Below are positions 23,145 to 31,314 of a stretch of 64,000 nt of DNA, one piece after another. Made by a program: the position numbers and the translations under genes. The notes beneath the pieces are model-generated. The model saw nothing but the letters and a program-made list of their open reading frames with translations. It did no database searches and had not been told where the DNA came from. Origin of the DNA: Holophagales bacterium (GTDB lineage: Bacteria; Acidobacteriota; Thermoanaerobaculia; Multivoradales; Multivoraceae); contig VXVC01000007.1 of the NCBI GenBank assembly GCA_009836625.1, positions 124,001 to 188,000 on the forward strand. Reading direction: 5' to 3'. Positions within the stretch are counted from its first letter, which is position 1; each line of letters starts with the position of its first letter.

Positions 23145-23399
23145 CTAGTCCTCCCGCTCGAAGGGCGGACGGAGGTACTCGAAACGCAGGACGCGGACGG
23201 CACGGCCGCTGAAGAAGATGAGGACGGCGACGCCGGCGCCGCTCGACAGGGCCATCAGCCAACTGAACTCCCGCCAGAGCATGACGATCAGGATGGTGAG
23301 CCCACCCACGACGATGGCCGCCACCAGCAGCCGGAAGGCGGTCCGGTCGAACCTCGGCGGCCGGATGAGCGGTAAGGCTTCGTCTGGGGTTTCCGGCAT
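23145..23399 (-). CDS. Small two-span membrane protein, 84 residues
   Basis: An 84-residue protein with two predicted helices (FRLLVAAIVVGGLTILIVML and WLMALSSGAGVAVLIFFSG) joined by a short loop, an N-terminal cytoplasmic-looking Pro-rich tail and a charged C-terminus (RFEYLRPPFERED). No family is recognised. It is placed between the GT9 gene and the Nudix gene, with 12 and 15 base gaps, and is therefore probably in the same operon. Confidence 0.7.
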   Translation of the reverse strand: MPETPDEALPLIRPPRFDRTAFRLLVAAIVVGGLTILIVMLWREFSWLMALSSGAGVAVLIFFSGRAVRVLRFEYLRPPFERED

Positions 23400-23411
23400 C
23401 CTGTGAAGAGC

Positions 23412-24500
23412 TTATGCCGTGTCGAGCCTGACAAGGCACTCGGCGACCACCCGGTCGGCATCGAGCCGTTCCAGGCAGGCAAAGTCTCCGCGGCTACAGG
23501 TGCGCCGCCAGCACGGCTGGCAGTCCAGCTTCGGGTCGAGCTGCACCGCGGCGGACCGTGGCCCGTACGGACCGTTGCGGGCCGGATCGGTGGGACCGAA
23601 CACCGAAACGCAGGGTACGTCGAGTGCCGCCGCCAGGTGGGCGGGACCGGAGTCGCAGCCCAGGAAGAGGGTCGCGTGCCGCAGGAGCGTCGCCAGTTCG
23701 CGAAGGTCGGTCGGCGGCGCCAGCAGTACGCGACAGTCGTCCCCGGCGCCCGCGACGATCTCCTCAGCCGCATGTCGCTCGTCTTCGCCGGCCCAGGCGA
23801 TGACCACCGGCAGGCCGCGGTCGCGCCCGAGGCGCCTGACGGCCGCCGCGAAGTGGTGCGGGGGCCAGCGCTTCGTGCGCCAGATCGTTCCGGGCGAAAC
23901 CACCGCATAACGGCCGTCGCCCAGACCATGGTGCTCGAGGAACGAAAGGGGCGCGGGCTCGGCGTACTCGGGTAGATGCCACTCCGCGACCGGACTGGCG
24001 GCGCCGACGAGCAGTCCCGAAGCGCTCAACAAGGCGAGGTTACGGTCGACGACGTGGCTCACATCCAGACCGACGGCAAAGCGCTGGTTGAGGAACAGGG
24101 CGTTCAACTCGCGGCTGCCCATCGCCGGGCCGCCGCGAAAACCGATCCGCTGCCGGGCGCCGCTCCACCAGGCGACCAGGCCGCTCTTGGTGAGGCCCTG
24201 GACGTCGAGAGCCGCGTCGTACCGGCTGCTCCTGAGTTCGCGGCGGAAGCGCCTGAGCGCCTCAAGGTGCGCGGCGACTCCACTGGCGCGACGCGGATAC
24301 AGGTGGAAGCGGTCGACGCCGGCGTAGCCGCGCAGCAGGGTCGCGGCTGGTTCCTGGACCGCCCAGCCGATGAAGGCGTCCGGGTGGGCGCGGCGAAGCG
24401 CCGACGCCACGGGAGCCGCGTGGAGGCAGTCGCCGATCGCGGAGAGGCGTACGAGCAGGACGCGGAGCGGTCGGCGTGGTTTCTGCTCCGTGGCAATCAT
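23412..24500 (-). CDS. Glycosyltransferase family 9 (lipopolysaccharide heptosyltransferase-like)
   Basis: A 362-residue GT9 enzyme. The N-terminus LRVLLVRLSAIGDCLHAAPVASALRRAHPDA is the classic heptosyltransferase start, followed by DVQGLTKSGLVAWWSGARQRIGF and the C-terminal donor-binding region YAVVSPGTIWRTKRWP-like and LFLGCDSGPAHLAAALDVPCVSVFGPTDP. It should add heptose or a similar sugar to the lipopolysaccharide core at the cytoplasmic face. Several Cys near the C-terminus (CQPCWRRTC and C-LERL) are common in this branch. Confidence 0.9.
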   Translation of the reverse strand: MIATEQKPRRPLRVLLVRLSAIGDCLHAAPVASALRRAHPDAFIGWAVQEPAATLLRGYAGVDRFHLYPRRASGVAAHLEALRRFRRELRSSRYDAALDVQGLTKSGLVAWWSGARQRIGFRGGPAMGSRELNALFLNQRFAVGLDVSHVVDRNLALLSASGLLVGAASPVAEWHLPEYAEPAPLSFLEHHGLGDGRYAVVSPGTIWRTKRWPPHHFAAAVRRLGRDRGLPVVIAWAGEDERHAAEEIVAGAGDDCRVLLAPPTDLRELATLLRHATLFLGCDSGPAHLAAALDVPCVSVFGPTDPARNGPYGPRSAAVQLDPKLDCQPCWRRTCSRGDFACLERLDADRVVAECLVRLDTA

Positions 24501-24523
24501 GCGATCAGAGCATAAGCCGCGTG

Positions 24524-24600
24524 TGGTGCGCCCGAAGGGATTCGAACCCCTGACCTACGGCTCCGGAGGCCGTCGCTCTATCCAGCTGAGCTACGGGCGC
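24524..24600 (-). tRNA. tRNA-Arg(CCG)
   Basis: Acceptor GCGCCCG pairs with CGGGCGC, and the anticodon arm ACGGC-CTCCGGA-GCCGT gives anticodon CCG. T loop TTCGAAT, D arm AGCTCAGCTGGAT. Discriminator A at 24527 is followed by encoded CCA at 24526-24524. Confidence 0.97.
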
Positions 24601-24627
24601 GCGAACGGGACGGTTTCGGAATCGAGA

Positions 24628-24704
24628 TGGGGTGGATGAGGGGACTTGAACCCCCAACCACTTGAACCACAATCAAGCGCTCTGCCAGTTGAGCTACATC
24701 CACC
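24628..24704 (-). tRNA. tRNA-His(GTG)
   Basis: Acceptor GTGGATG pairs with CATCCAC, with the extra G-1 at 24704 opposite discriminator C at 24631, as expected for histidine. The anticodon arm CTTGA-TTGTGGT-TCAAG gives GTG. CCA is encoded at 24630-24628. Confidence 0.97.
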
Positions 24705-24734
24705 AGACATCTACGAACCGATCTCTCAACGATC

Positions 24735-24811
24735 TGGCCTGCCTGGAGGGACTCGAACCCCCGACCCGCGGCTTAGAAGGCCGCCGCTCTATCCAGCTGA
24801 GCTACAGGCAG
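24735..24811 (-). tRNA. tRNA-Arg(TCT)
   Basis: Acceptor CTGCCTG pairs with CAGGCAG, the anticodon arm GCGGC-CTTCTAA-GCCGC gives TCT, and the T loop is TTCGAGT with one G-T pair in the stem. Discriminator G at 24738 and encoded CCA at 24737-24735. Confidence 0.96.
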
Positions 24812-24860
24812 GCGAAAGCGACAGCGACAGGTTAGCCGAGGTCAAGGCTAGCGAGCGATA

Positions 24861-24934
24861 TCGGGGCGCCCAGATTTGAACTGAGGACCCCCTGCGCCCA
24901 AGGCAGGTGCGCTACCAGACTGCGCCACGCCCCG
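24861..24934 (-). tRNA. tRNA-Pro(TGG)
   Basis: Acceptor CGGGGCG pairs with CGCCCCG, and the anticodon arm CCTGC-CTTGGGC-GCAGG gives TGG. Unlike the other tRNAs here, no CCA follows the discriminator A at 24861 (the next bases are TAT), so the end must be added by CCA-adding enzyme. Confidence 0.96.
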
Positions 24935-24974
24935 ACAGGCAAGGCGGCGAATGATAGCACCGTCGCCACACTGC

Positions 24975-27299
24975 CTACAGCACGTCGAGGGGGGCGTAGC
25001 GGCGAATCAGCTTCCGCTTGCCGGCCTTGTCGAAGAAGACGGTCAGCTTCGCGTTCTCGCCGTCTCCGTCGAGTTGCAGGACGACGCCCTTGCCCAGGGT
25101 GGCGTGGCGCACGACGGCGCCGGGTCGCAGGACGCCGGCGATCCGTTCGGTCGGCGGCTTCCGGGCGCGGCGGGCGGCGGCGGGAGACGCGGCCCGGAAG
25201 GACGCGCCGCCGGCGGCGCGGTCGCCGCCGAAGAAGCCGCGGACCCCGGCTGTCCGAGGGCCGCCGTAGAGTTCCGCGCTCCGCGTGGTTTCTACCAGTT
25301 CCTCGGGCAGGTCGACGAGGAAGGGAGAAGGCTGCTGGTCCTGGAACTGTCCAGCGACCATTCTACGACGGCTGAGACTGAGGAACAGCCGCTCCTCGGC
25401 CCGGGTCATCCCGACGTAGAACAGGCGTCTCTCTTCCTCGATGTCCCGGGCCGCGAGGCCGGCGTGGAAGTGCGGGAGCAGGCCGTCCTCGAGACCGGTG
25501 ACGAAGACGGCCGGATACTCGAGGCCCTTGGCGCTGTGGAGGGTCATCAGGGCGACGCCCAGTTCGGCGTTCAGACCGTCCGTGTCGCTGACCAGGGAAA
25601 CGTAGTCCAGGAAGTTCACGAGCGGGCTCACCGCCGGCTCGGTCTCCTCGTCGAAGAGCGTCTCTTCGCCGGCAGCCTCGCGCTGCCCGTTGCCGGCCGG
25701 GGTCGCGTTCCTCGCCGGAGCGCCGGTCAGGCCGTGCAGGGTCTCGAAGTCGTGGGCCGACGACACCAGTTCGTTCAGGTTCTCGAGCCGTTCCTGGCCT
25801 TCCTCGTCGCCCTTGCCGTAGAGCGCCTCGAAGCCGGCCGCGACAATCGTGCCGCGCACGAGCTCGGCCAGTGGCTGGCGCTCCGCCTCCTGGCGCAGCG
25901 CCTCGATCAGGCCCCGGAAGTTCCGGACCGCGCGCAGGCTGCGGGCCGGCAGCTCCTGTAGGGGGTCGAGCCGGATCGCATCCCACAGCGAGTTACCCAT
26001 CTCGGCGGCGCGCTCGAGCAGCACCTCCTCGGTCCTGCCGCCGATCCCCCGCCGCGGCTGGTTGAGGATCCGGCGCAGGGACAGGTTGTCCTGCGGGTTG
26101 GCGATGACCCGCAGGTAGGCGATCAGGTCCTTGACCTCGGCGCGCTCGTAGAAGCGGATGCCGGCAACCAGGCAGTAGGGGACCTCGCCGCGCAGCAACT
26201 GGTCCTCTATCGCCCGGGTCTGCGCGTTCGTCCGCACCAGCACGGCCATGTCCCCGAACTCGAGCCCCTCCGTACGGAGCCCCGCCAACTGCCCCACCAC
26301 CCAGCGCGCCTCGTCCTCGTGATCGCCGGCAAGGAAGAGCTGCAGCGGCTCGCCGGCGCCCTTGTCCGTCCATAGGGTCTTGCCCCGCCGCTGCTCGTTG
26401 CGCGAGATGACGGCGCCCGAGGCGTCGAGGATGTTCTGGGTCGAGCGGTAGTTCCGTTCCAGCTTGCGCACGCTGCCGCCCGGGAAGTGCTGCTCGAACC
26501 GGAGCAGGTTGTCGAGTTCGGCGCCGCGCCAGCCGTAGATGCTCTGATCCTCGTCGCCGACCGCGGTCAGGCCGGAGACGGAACCGTTCGGGTCGAGCAC
26601 CAGGTTCCTGACGAGTTCAAGTTGGGCCGCGTTCGTGTCCTGGAACTCGTCGACGAGCAGGTGACGGAAGCGTCCCCTGACCCGCGCGCCGACCTCCTCG
26701 TCGTCGCGCAGAAGGCACACGGCAAGCGCGATCAGATCGTCGAAGTCGACGCCTCCCGTACGCCGCAGCTCGGCCTGGTAGCGGCGGAACACGGCCGCGA
26801 CGTGACGGTCGAAGAAGTCCTCCGCCTCCTTCTCGAAGGCGGCCGGCGTGAGCAGGCGGTTCTTCGCCCCGCTGATCCGTCCCTGGACCGCGCGCGGCTG
26901 GAATGCCTGTTCGTCGAGGTTCTCGGCCTTGAGCGACGCCTTGATCAGCCGCAACTGGTCCGGCGCGTCGACGATCGCGAAGTCCGGCCGCAGGCCCACG
27001 CGGTCGCCGTGGCGCCGCAGCAGGCGGACGCAGAAGCGGTGGAAAGTGCCGACGAAGACATTGGCGTTGCCGCCGACCAGGTCGAGCGCCCGACCGCGCA
27101 TCTCGTCCGCGGCCTTGTTGGTGAAGGTGACGGCCGCGATCCGCCACGGCTCGACCTGCCGCTCGGCGATCAGCCAGGCGATCCGGTACGTGATGACCCG
27201 GGTCTTGCCCGATCCCGCGCCCGCGACGACCAGCAACGGGCCGCCGTCGTGGGTGACCGCCGCGAGCTGTTCCGGGTTCAGCCGGGAACGGAAGTCCAC
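24975..27299 (-). CDS. ATP-dependent UvrD/PcrA/Rep-type DNA helicase
   Basis: A 774-residue superfamily 1A helicase that unwinds DNA 3'-5' in repair and replication. Motif I GAGSGKT is at residues 27-33, with motif Ia VTFTNKAADEM, motif II VDEFQDTN, motif III GDEDQSIYGWRGA, motif IV ERNYRST, motif V LMTLHSAKGLEYPAVFVTGLEDGLLPH and motif VI LFYVGMTRAEERLFLS. The C-terminal ~110 residues end with a Tudor-like segment (ILRPGAVVRHATLGKGVVLQLDG) as in PcrA. The start is GTG at 27299, four bases after the glmU stop. Confidence 0.92.
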   Translation of the reverse strand: MDFRSRLNPEQLAAVTHDGGPLLVVAGAGSGKTRVITYRIAWLIAERQVEPWRIAAVTFTNKAADEMRGRALDLVGGNANVFVGTFHRFCVRLLRRHGDRVGLRPDFAIVDAPDQLRLIKASLKAENLDEQAFQPRAVQGRISGAKNRLLTPAAFEKEAEDFFDRHVAAVFRRYQAELRRTGGVDFDDLIALAVCLLRDDEEVGARVRGRFRHLLVDEFQDTNAAQLELVRNLVLDPNGSVSGLTAVGDEDQSIYGWRGAELDNLLRFEQHFPGGSVRKLERNYRSTQNILDASGAVISRNEQRRGKTLWTDKGAGEPLQLFLAGDHEDEARWVVGQLAGLRTEGLEFGDMAVLVRTNAQTRAIEDQLLRGEVPYCLVAGIRFYERAEVKDLIAYLRVIANPQDNLSLRRILNQPRRGIGGRTEEVLLERAAEMGNSLWDAIRLDPLQELPARSLRAVRNFRGLIEALRQEAERQPLAELVRGTIVAAGFEALYGKGDEEGQERLENLNELVSSAHDFETLHGLTGAPARNATPAGNGQREAAGEETLFDEETEPAVSPLVNFLDYVSLVSDTDGLNAELGVALMTLHSAKGLEYPAVFVTGLEDGLLPHFHAGLAARDIEEERRLFYVGMTRAEERLFLSLSRRRMVAGQFQDQQPSPFLVDLPEELVETTRSAELYGGPRTAGVRGFFGGDRAAGGASFRAASPAAARRARKPPTERIAGVLRPGAVVRHATLGKGVVLQLDGDGENAKLTVFFDKAGKRKLIRRYAPLDVL

Positions 27300-27303
27300 G
27301 CCG

Positions 27304-28689
27304 TCACCGGGGCCGGCGCTTGATGTTCTTCTGGCGCGCCCGCCCCACCGCGAGCGTCTCCTCCGGTACGTCCTTCGTGATCACCGATCCGGCGCCCGTG
27401 TACGCTCCGGCGCCGACCTCGACCGGCGCCACCAGGATGCAGTCGCTGCCGACGAAGGCGCCCTCGCCGATCACCGTTCGACTCTTCCTCTTACCGTCGT
27501 AGTTGCAGGTGATGACCCCGGCGCCGATGTTGGCGCCGGCCCCCACCGAGGCGTCGCCGAGGTAGGCGAGATGCGACGCCTTGACTCCGGGGCCCAGCGT
27601 CGCCTTCTTGACCTCGACGAAATTGCCAACCTTGGCGCCGTCCTCGAGCACGGCCTCCGGCCGCAGGCGGGCGAAGGGGCCGATCGTGCAGTCCGAGGCG
27701 ACGCGCGCGCCGTCGAGCACCGAGTAGGGCAGCACCTCGACGCCGTCGTCGAGGACGCTGTCGCGGATCCAGGCGCCGCTGTGGACGGTGCAGCCGCTCC
27801 CCAGGCTGGACGCGCCGAGCAGCGTGACGTTCGGGTGCAGCACCGAGTCGGCGCCAACGGTCACGCCGGCATCGATCCAGACGCTCTCCGGATCGAGGAC
27901 GGTGACGCCCGCCGCGAGCACGGCATCGACGCTGCGCCGGTAGAAGACGCGCTGAACCGCGGCCAGGTCGGCGCGCGAGTTGACTCCCAGCGCCTCCGAA
28001 GCATCCTCGACCCGGACCGCCGCCACCGGATGCTCGCGGGCGGCGGCCGAGACGGCATCGGTCAGATGGAACTCGCCCTGGGCGTTGCCGGGATCGATCT
28101 TCTCGAGCCAGTCGAAGATCGCCGGAACCGGAAGCGCGTAGTGACCGGCGTTGACCGTACGGAGCGCGAGCTTGTCCTCCTCGGCGTCCGCCGCCTCGAC
28201 GATCCGGACAAGGCGATCCCCCTCGCAGGCGACGCGGCCGAGACTCCCCGGCTCCGGAAGGTCGGCGACCGCCAGACTGCCCCAGCCGGCGCCGGCGGCA
28301 TCCAGCAGGGCTTGCAGCGTTGCCGGGCGGACCAGGGGCGCGTCGCCGGAAAGAACCAGGGCCAGCCCCTCGGAGCGCAGAGAGTCGCGAGCCATCGACA
28401 ACGCGTGCCCCGTACCCCGTTGCTCCGGCTGTTCCACCCAGACGATGTCTCCGGCGCCCGCGTCCTCACCTTCGAACACCGAGCGGACCGCGTCGGCCCC
28501 GCTCCCGACGACGACGCAGATGGGCGCGCAGCCGACCTCGCGGGCCGCCTGAACGACCCAGGACACGAGCGGCCTGCCGCCCACCTCGTGAAGCACCTTC
28601 GGCTGTTCCGAACGGAGCCGCCTGCTGTGACCGGCAGCGAGGACGACGGCCGCGGCGGTGCTGGACGTCAACTCAGTCGCTTTGATCAT
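27304..28689 (-). CDS. glmU: Bifunctional UDP-GlcNAc pyrophosphorylase / GlcN-1-P acetyltransferase
   Basis: A 461-residue enzyme making UDP-N-acetylglucosamine for peptidoglycan and lipopolysaccharide. The N-terminal uridyltransferase has AAAVVLAAGHSRRL, then PKVLHEVGGRPLV and EQPEQRGTGHALS. The C-terminal half is a left-handed beta helix with hexapeptide repeats, GPFARLRPEAVLEDGAKVGNF, ANIGAGVITCNYDGKRKSRT and FVGSDCILVAPVEVG, containing the acetyl-CoA site. The length matches the family. The start lies 17 bases inside the upstream TPR-like gene. Confidence 0.95.
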   Translation of the reverse strand: MIKATELTSSTAAAVVLAAGHSRRLRSEQPKVLHEVGGRPLVSWVVQAAREVGCAPICVVVGSGADAVRSVFEGEDAGAGDIVWVEQPEQRGTGHALSMARDSLRSEGLALVLSGDAPLVRPATLQALLDAAGAGWGSLAVADLPEPGSLGRVACEGDRLVRIVEAADAEEDKLALRTVNAGHYALPVPAIFDWLEKIDPGNAQGEFHLTDAVSAAAREHPVAAVRVEDASEALGVNSRADLAAVQRVFYRRSVDAVLAAGVTVLDPESVWIDAGVTVGADSVLHPNVTLLGASSLGSGCTVHSGAWIRDSVLDDGVEVLPYSVLDGARVASDCTIGPFARLRPEAVLEDGAKVGNFVEVKKATLGPGVKASHLAYLGDASVGAGANIGAGVITCNYDGKRKSRTVIGEGAFVGSDCILVAPVEVGAGAYTGAGSVITKDVPEETLAVGRARQKNIKRRPR

Positions 28690-29176
28690 GGACGAGGCTC
28701 AGGAAGCGCTCGTCTTCGTTGAGGGAAGCAAAATCCGCGTCGTGAAAGGCCCGCACCCGGTTCGTCGGATCCAGCTCCACCGCCTTCGCCAGCGAATCGA
28801 GCGCCGGCTCCGTGTCGCCCAGCAACGCGCGGACACAGGAAGCGAGGTAGACGAAGCGACCGTCCCTCGTGCGCGACCCCGCCGTGCAGATCTTCAGGGC
28901 GCCCTCCAGGTCGCCGTCGTTTCGGGCCATCACGGCCTCGAGAAACGCGTCGTTGCCCTTCCCGTCCTGCGCCGCCTCGGCCCGGTCGCAAGCCGCGAGG
29001 TAGTCCCCGGCGCGGCTGGTGAGCCGGCTCTCCGCCCCCGCGGCGATCACCGCTTCGAACTCGGAGCGGGCTTCCGCGATCCGATCCGCGTGGAACGCCT
29101 CGATCCCGGCCTCCAGCTTCTTCAACGCTGCGTCCACTGACTCCGACCGCGCCTCCTGCCCAGCCCCGCTACTCAC
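28673..29176 (-). CDS. Putative tetratricopeptide-repeat-like cytosolic protein
   Basis: A 167-residue soluble protein starting at GTG 29176. Helical pairs resemble degenerate TPRs: EAFHADRIAEARSEFEAVIAAGAES, NDGDLEGALKICTAGSR, GRFVYLASCVRALLGDTEPALDSLAKAVELDPTN. The last segment, RAFHDADFASLNEDERFLSLV, is typical of the TPR end containing protein family in which the final motif counts distance to the next repeat. It overlaps the glmU start by 17 bases and is probably transcribed with it. Confidence 0.65.
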   Translation of the reverse strand: MSSGAGQEARSESVDAALKKLEAGIEAFHADRIAEARSEFEAVIAAGAESRLTSRAGDYLAACDRAEAAQDGKGNDAFLEAVMARNDGDLEGALKICTAGSRTRDGRFVYLASCVRALLGDTEPALDSLAKAVELDPTNRVRAFHDADFASLNEDERFLSLVHDQSD

Positions 29177-29227
29177 GTTCGACTACCTCCGCCTCGACGC
29201 TCTGACAACCATTCGGAATGCGCAACC

Positions 29228-29803
29228 CTAGCGCAGATCGGTACCCGGAATGTAGTCCTCCCGGAGCAGCGCGTACAGATAGTGGTCGGTGCGACGCCCC
29301 TGCAGCACGAAGTAGGAACGGAGCTTGCCCTCGCGCACGAATCCGAGCTTCTCCAGCACCTTGCGGGAGGCGTCGTTGTCGATCGCGCAGCGGGCCTCCA
29401 GCCGCTCCAGCGGCGTTCGCAACAGGAGCTCCGGCAGCAACTGGCCGAGCGCGGCGGTCATCGTGCCGCGGCCCTGGTGCCGGGTCGCCAGGGCGTAGCC
29501 AAGCTCGCCCAGGCCGTGCTCCCAGTTGACGATCGCCAGAGTGATCCAGCCTGAGCGTTCCCGGTCGGCTTCGATCATCCAGGTGTAGCGGTCGCCGCGA
29601 CCGCGGTAGAGATCCCTGGGGCGCTGCGCCCCCAGGTCCGCACGCAGCCTGGCAACGGAGACGTTATGGAGGGGCTGGTAGCGACGCACGGCCGGTTCGG
29701 CGCGCCACCGACGGAGAAACGCCGCATCCGAGGGCTGCGCCGGCCGCACGACGACGTCGACGGCGGGAGGAGGCGGTGGATGACGGGTCAGGGGGCTGGT
29801 CAT
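29228..29803 (-). CDS. GNAT-family N-acetyltransferase (RimJ/RimL type)
   Basis: A 191-residue acetyltransferase from the ATG at 29803; a GTG at 29830 would add nine residues and overlap the upstream gene. VVVRPAQPSDAAFLRRWRAEPAV begins the fold, GWITLAIVNWEHGLGELGYALATRHQGRGTMTAAL-type sequence carries the acetyl-CoA loop (Q-G-R-G), and ARCAIDNDASRKVLEKLGFVREG is the classic RimJ/RimL C-terminal motif. The target amine is unknown. Confidence 0.85.
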   Translation of the reverse strand: MTSPLTRHPPPPPAVDVVVRPAQPSDAAFLRRWRAEPAVRRYQPLHNVSVARLRADLGAQRPRDLYRGRGDRYTWMIEADRERSGWITLAIVNWEHGLGELGYALATRHQGRGTMTAALGQLLPELLLRTPLERLEARCAIDNDASRKVLEKLGFVREGKLRSYFVLQGRRTDHYLYALLREDYIPGTDLR

Positions 29804-29813
29804 CGCCGGCTGG

Positions 29814-31301
29814 CTATGTGGTCTGGGCACGGCGCCCCAGCCGGGGCAGGGCGCCGCCGAGGGCGATCAGGCTATACCCCTGGGCGAACAGGTAGAGAAA
29901 GGGCAGAGACCACCACCGGCCGTAGAGACCCGCGGCGGCGACGCAGACCCAGAAGTAGAGCGCGAGCGTCGCTTCGCCCCACAGACTCCATACCGCGCCC
30001 GACCTGTAGAGCGCCGGTGGGTTCCCGGCGGCCGCCGGGATCTTCGGCGTGCGGGCGAAGACGCCGCCGCGCCGCAATAGCCCGCTGATCGTCGCCGCCG
30101 AGTTGCTGAGCGACAGGCCGATGCCGATGGACATCGCGAGCGGCACCTCGAACCAGAACCTGGAGCCGCGCCGCCCGGCCCGTTGCTGGCCGGCGGCGTA
30201 GCAACCGGCTACCGCGACCGTACCGAGCAGAAACAGCGGCGCGTCGATCCACAGCAACAGGTGCGGCGACTCCTGCCGCTCCAGGATCGCCGGCAACAGG
30301 AGGAGTCCGAGAGCCACGAGCAGCGGATAGCAGATGCCCGACGTGAGGTGCGCGACCGCCGCCAGCTTGACCCGCGGCCTCACCGCGCTGCGCAGGATAC
30401 GTCCGAGCAGCTTGCGCATCGTCTGAGCCGATCCGCGGGCCCAGCGGTGCTGCTGGCTCTTGAAGTCGTTGACTCGGGCCGGCAGCTCCGCCGGCACCGC
30501 GAGGTCCGTCATCAGCCTGAAGCGCCATCCGGCGAGCTGCGCCCGGTAGGAGAGATCCAGGTCCTCGGTCAGCGTGTCGACCTGCCAGCCCCCCGCGTCC
30601 TCGATCGCACGCCGCCGCCATACGCCCGCGGTGCCGTTGAAGTTGAAGAAGCAACCCGCCTGGTACCGGGCCGCCTGTTCGACCAGGAAATGGCCGTCCA
30701 GCAGCACCGCCTGGGCCCGGGTCAGAAGCGAGTCCTTGCGGTTCATGTGGCCCCAGCAGGCTTGAACCATGCCCAGTCCCGGATCGCGAAACGCCGGCAC
30801 CGTCCGCCGCAGGAAGTCCGGTTCCGGCACGAAGTCGGCATCGAAGATCGCGATCAGCTCTCCGCGCGCCTGGTCCAGACCGGCGGCGAGAGCACCCGCC
30901 TTGAAACCCTGCCGGTTCTCCCGACGCAGGTGCCGAATGAGCGGTAGGGGACGGTTCCGTCCGGACGCCCGGGCGAGCTCGGCCTCGACCCGGTCGGCGG
31001 TGTCGTCGGTCGAATCGTCGAGGATCTGGACTTCGAGCCGATCCGCGGGGTAGTCGAAGTTGAGAACGGCGGCGATCAGCCGGGGGGCGACGTAGCGCTC
31101 GTTGTAGATCGGCAACTGGACGGTGACCAGGGGCCACACGAACTCCTCTTGCGCGCTATCTTGGACGTCAGCGGAGTCCGCGCCGCCTTCCTCACCGGCG
31201 ACCGACGATCGCGACACGCGAAGCACCAGGAGCAGAACCAGCCGATGCAGTCCGTAGAGAGCGAGCGTACCGAGAACGGCGTAGTAGACCGGTAGAAGCA
31301 C
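29814..31301 (-). CDS. Cellulose-synthase-like glycosyltransferase family 2, membrane-bound
   Basis: A 495-residue processive-type GT2 from the GTG at 31301, just after which a membrane helix begins (LLPVYYAVLGTLALYGLHRLVLLLVL). Catalytic residues are all visible: Asp95 in DDSTDDT, Asp154 and Asp156 in DADFVPEPDF, Glu246-Asp247 in TEDLDLSYRA, and Q-x-x-R-W at 283-287. Four or so helices fill the C-terminal third. The closest recognisable style is CslA/mannan-type synthases without a PilZ domain, which polymerise and may translocate a beta-glycan. It is divergent from the GT87-like gene; the starts are 13 bases apart, so promoters must overlap coding sequence. Confidence 0.85.
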   Translation of the reverse strand: MLLPVYYAVLGTLALYGLHRLVLLLVLRVSRSSVAGEEGGADSADVQDSAQEEFVWPLVTVQLPIYNERYVAPRLIAAVLNFDYPADRLEVQILDDSTDDTADRVEAELARASGRNRPLPLIRHLRRENRQGFKAGALAAGLDQARGELIAIFDADFVPEPDFLRRTVPAFRDPGLGMVQACWGHMNRKDSLLTRAQAVLLDGHFLVEQAARYQAGCFFNFNGTAGVWRRRAIEDAGGWQVDTLTEDLDLSYRAQLAGWRFRLMTDLAVPAELPARVNDFKSQQHRWARGSAQTMRKLLGRILRSAVRPRVKLAAVAHLTSGICYPLLVALGLLLLPAILERQESPHLLLWIDAPLFLLGTVAVAGCYAAGQQRAGRRGSRFWFEVPLAMSIGIGLSLSNSAATISGLLRRGGVFARTPKIPAAAGNPPALYRSGAVWSLWGEATLALYFWVCVAAAGLYGRWWSLPFLYLFAQGYSLIALGGALPRLGRRAQTT

Positions 31302-31314
31302 GTACGCTGACGAT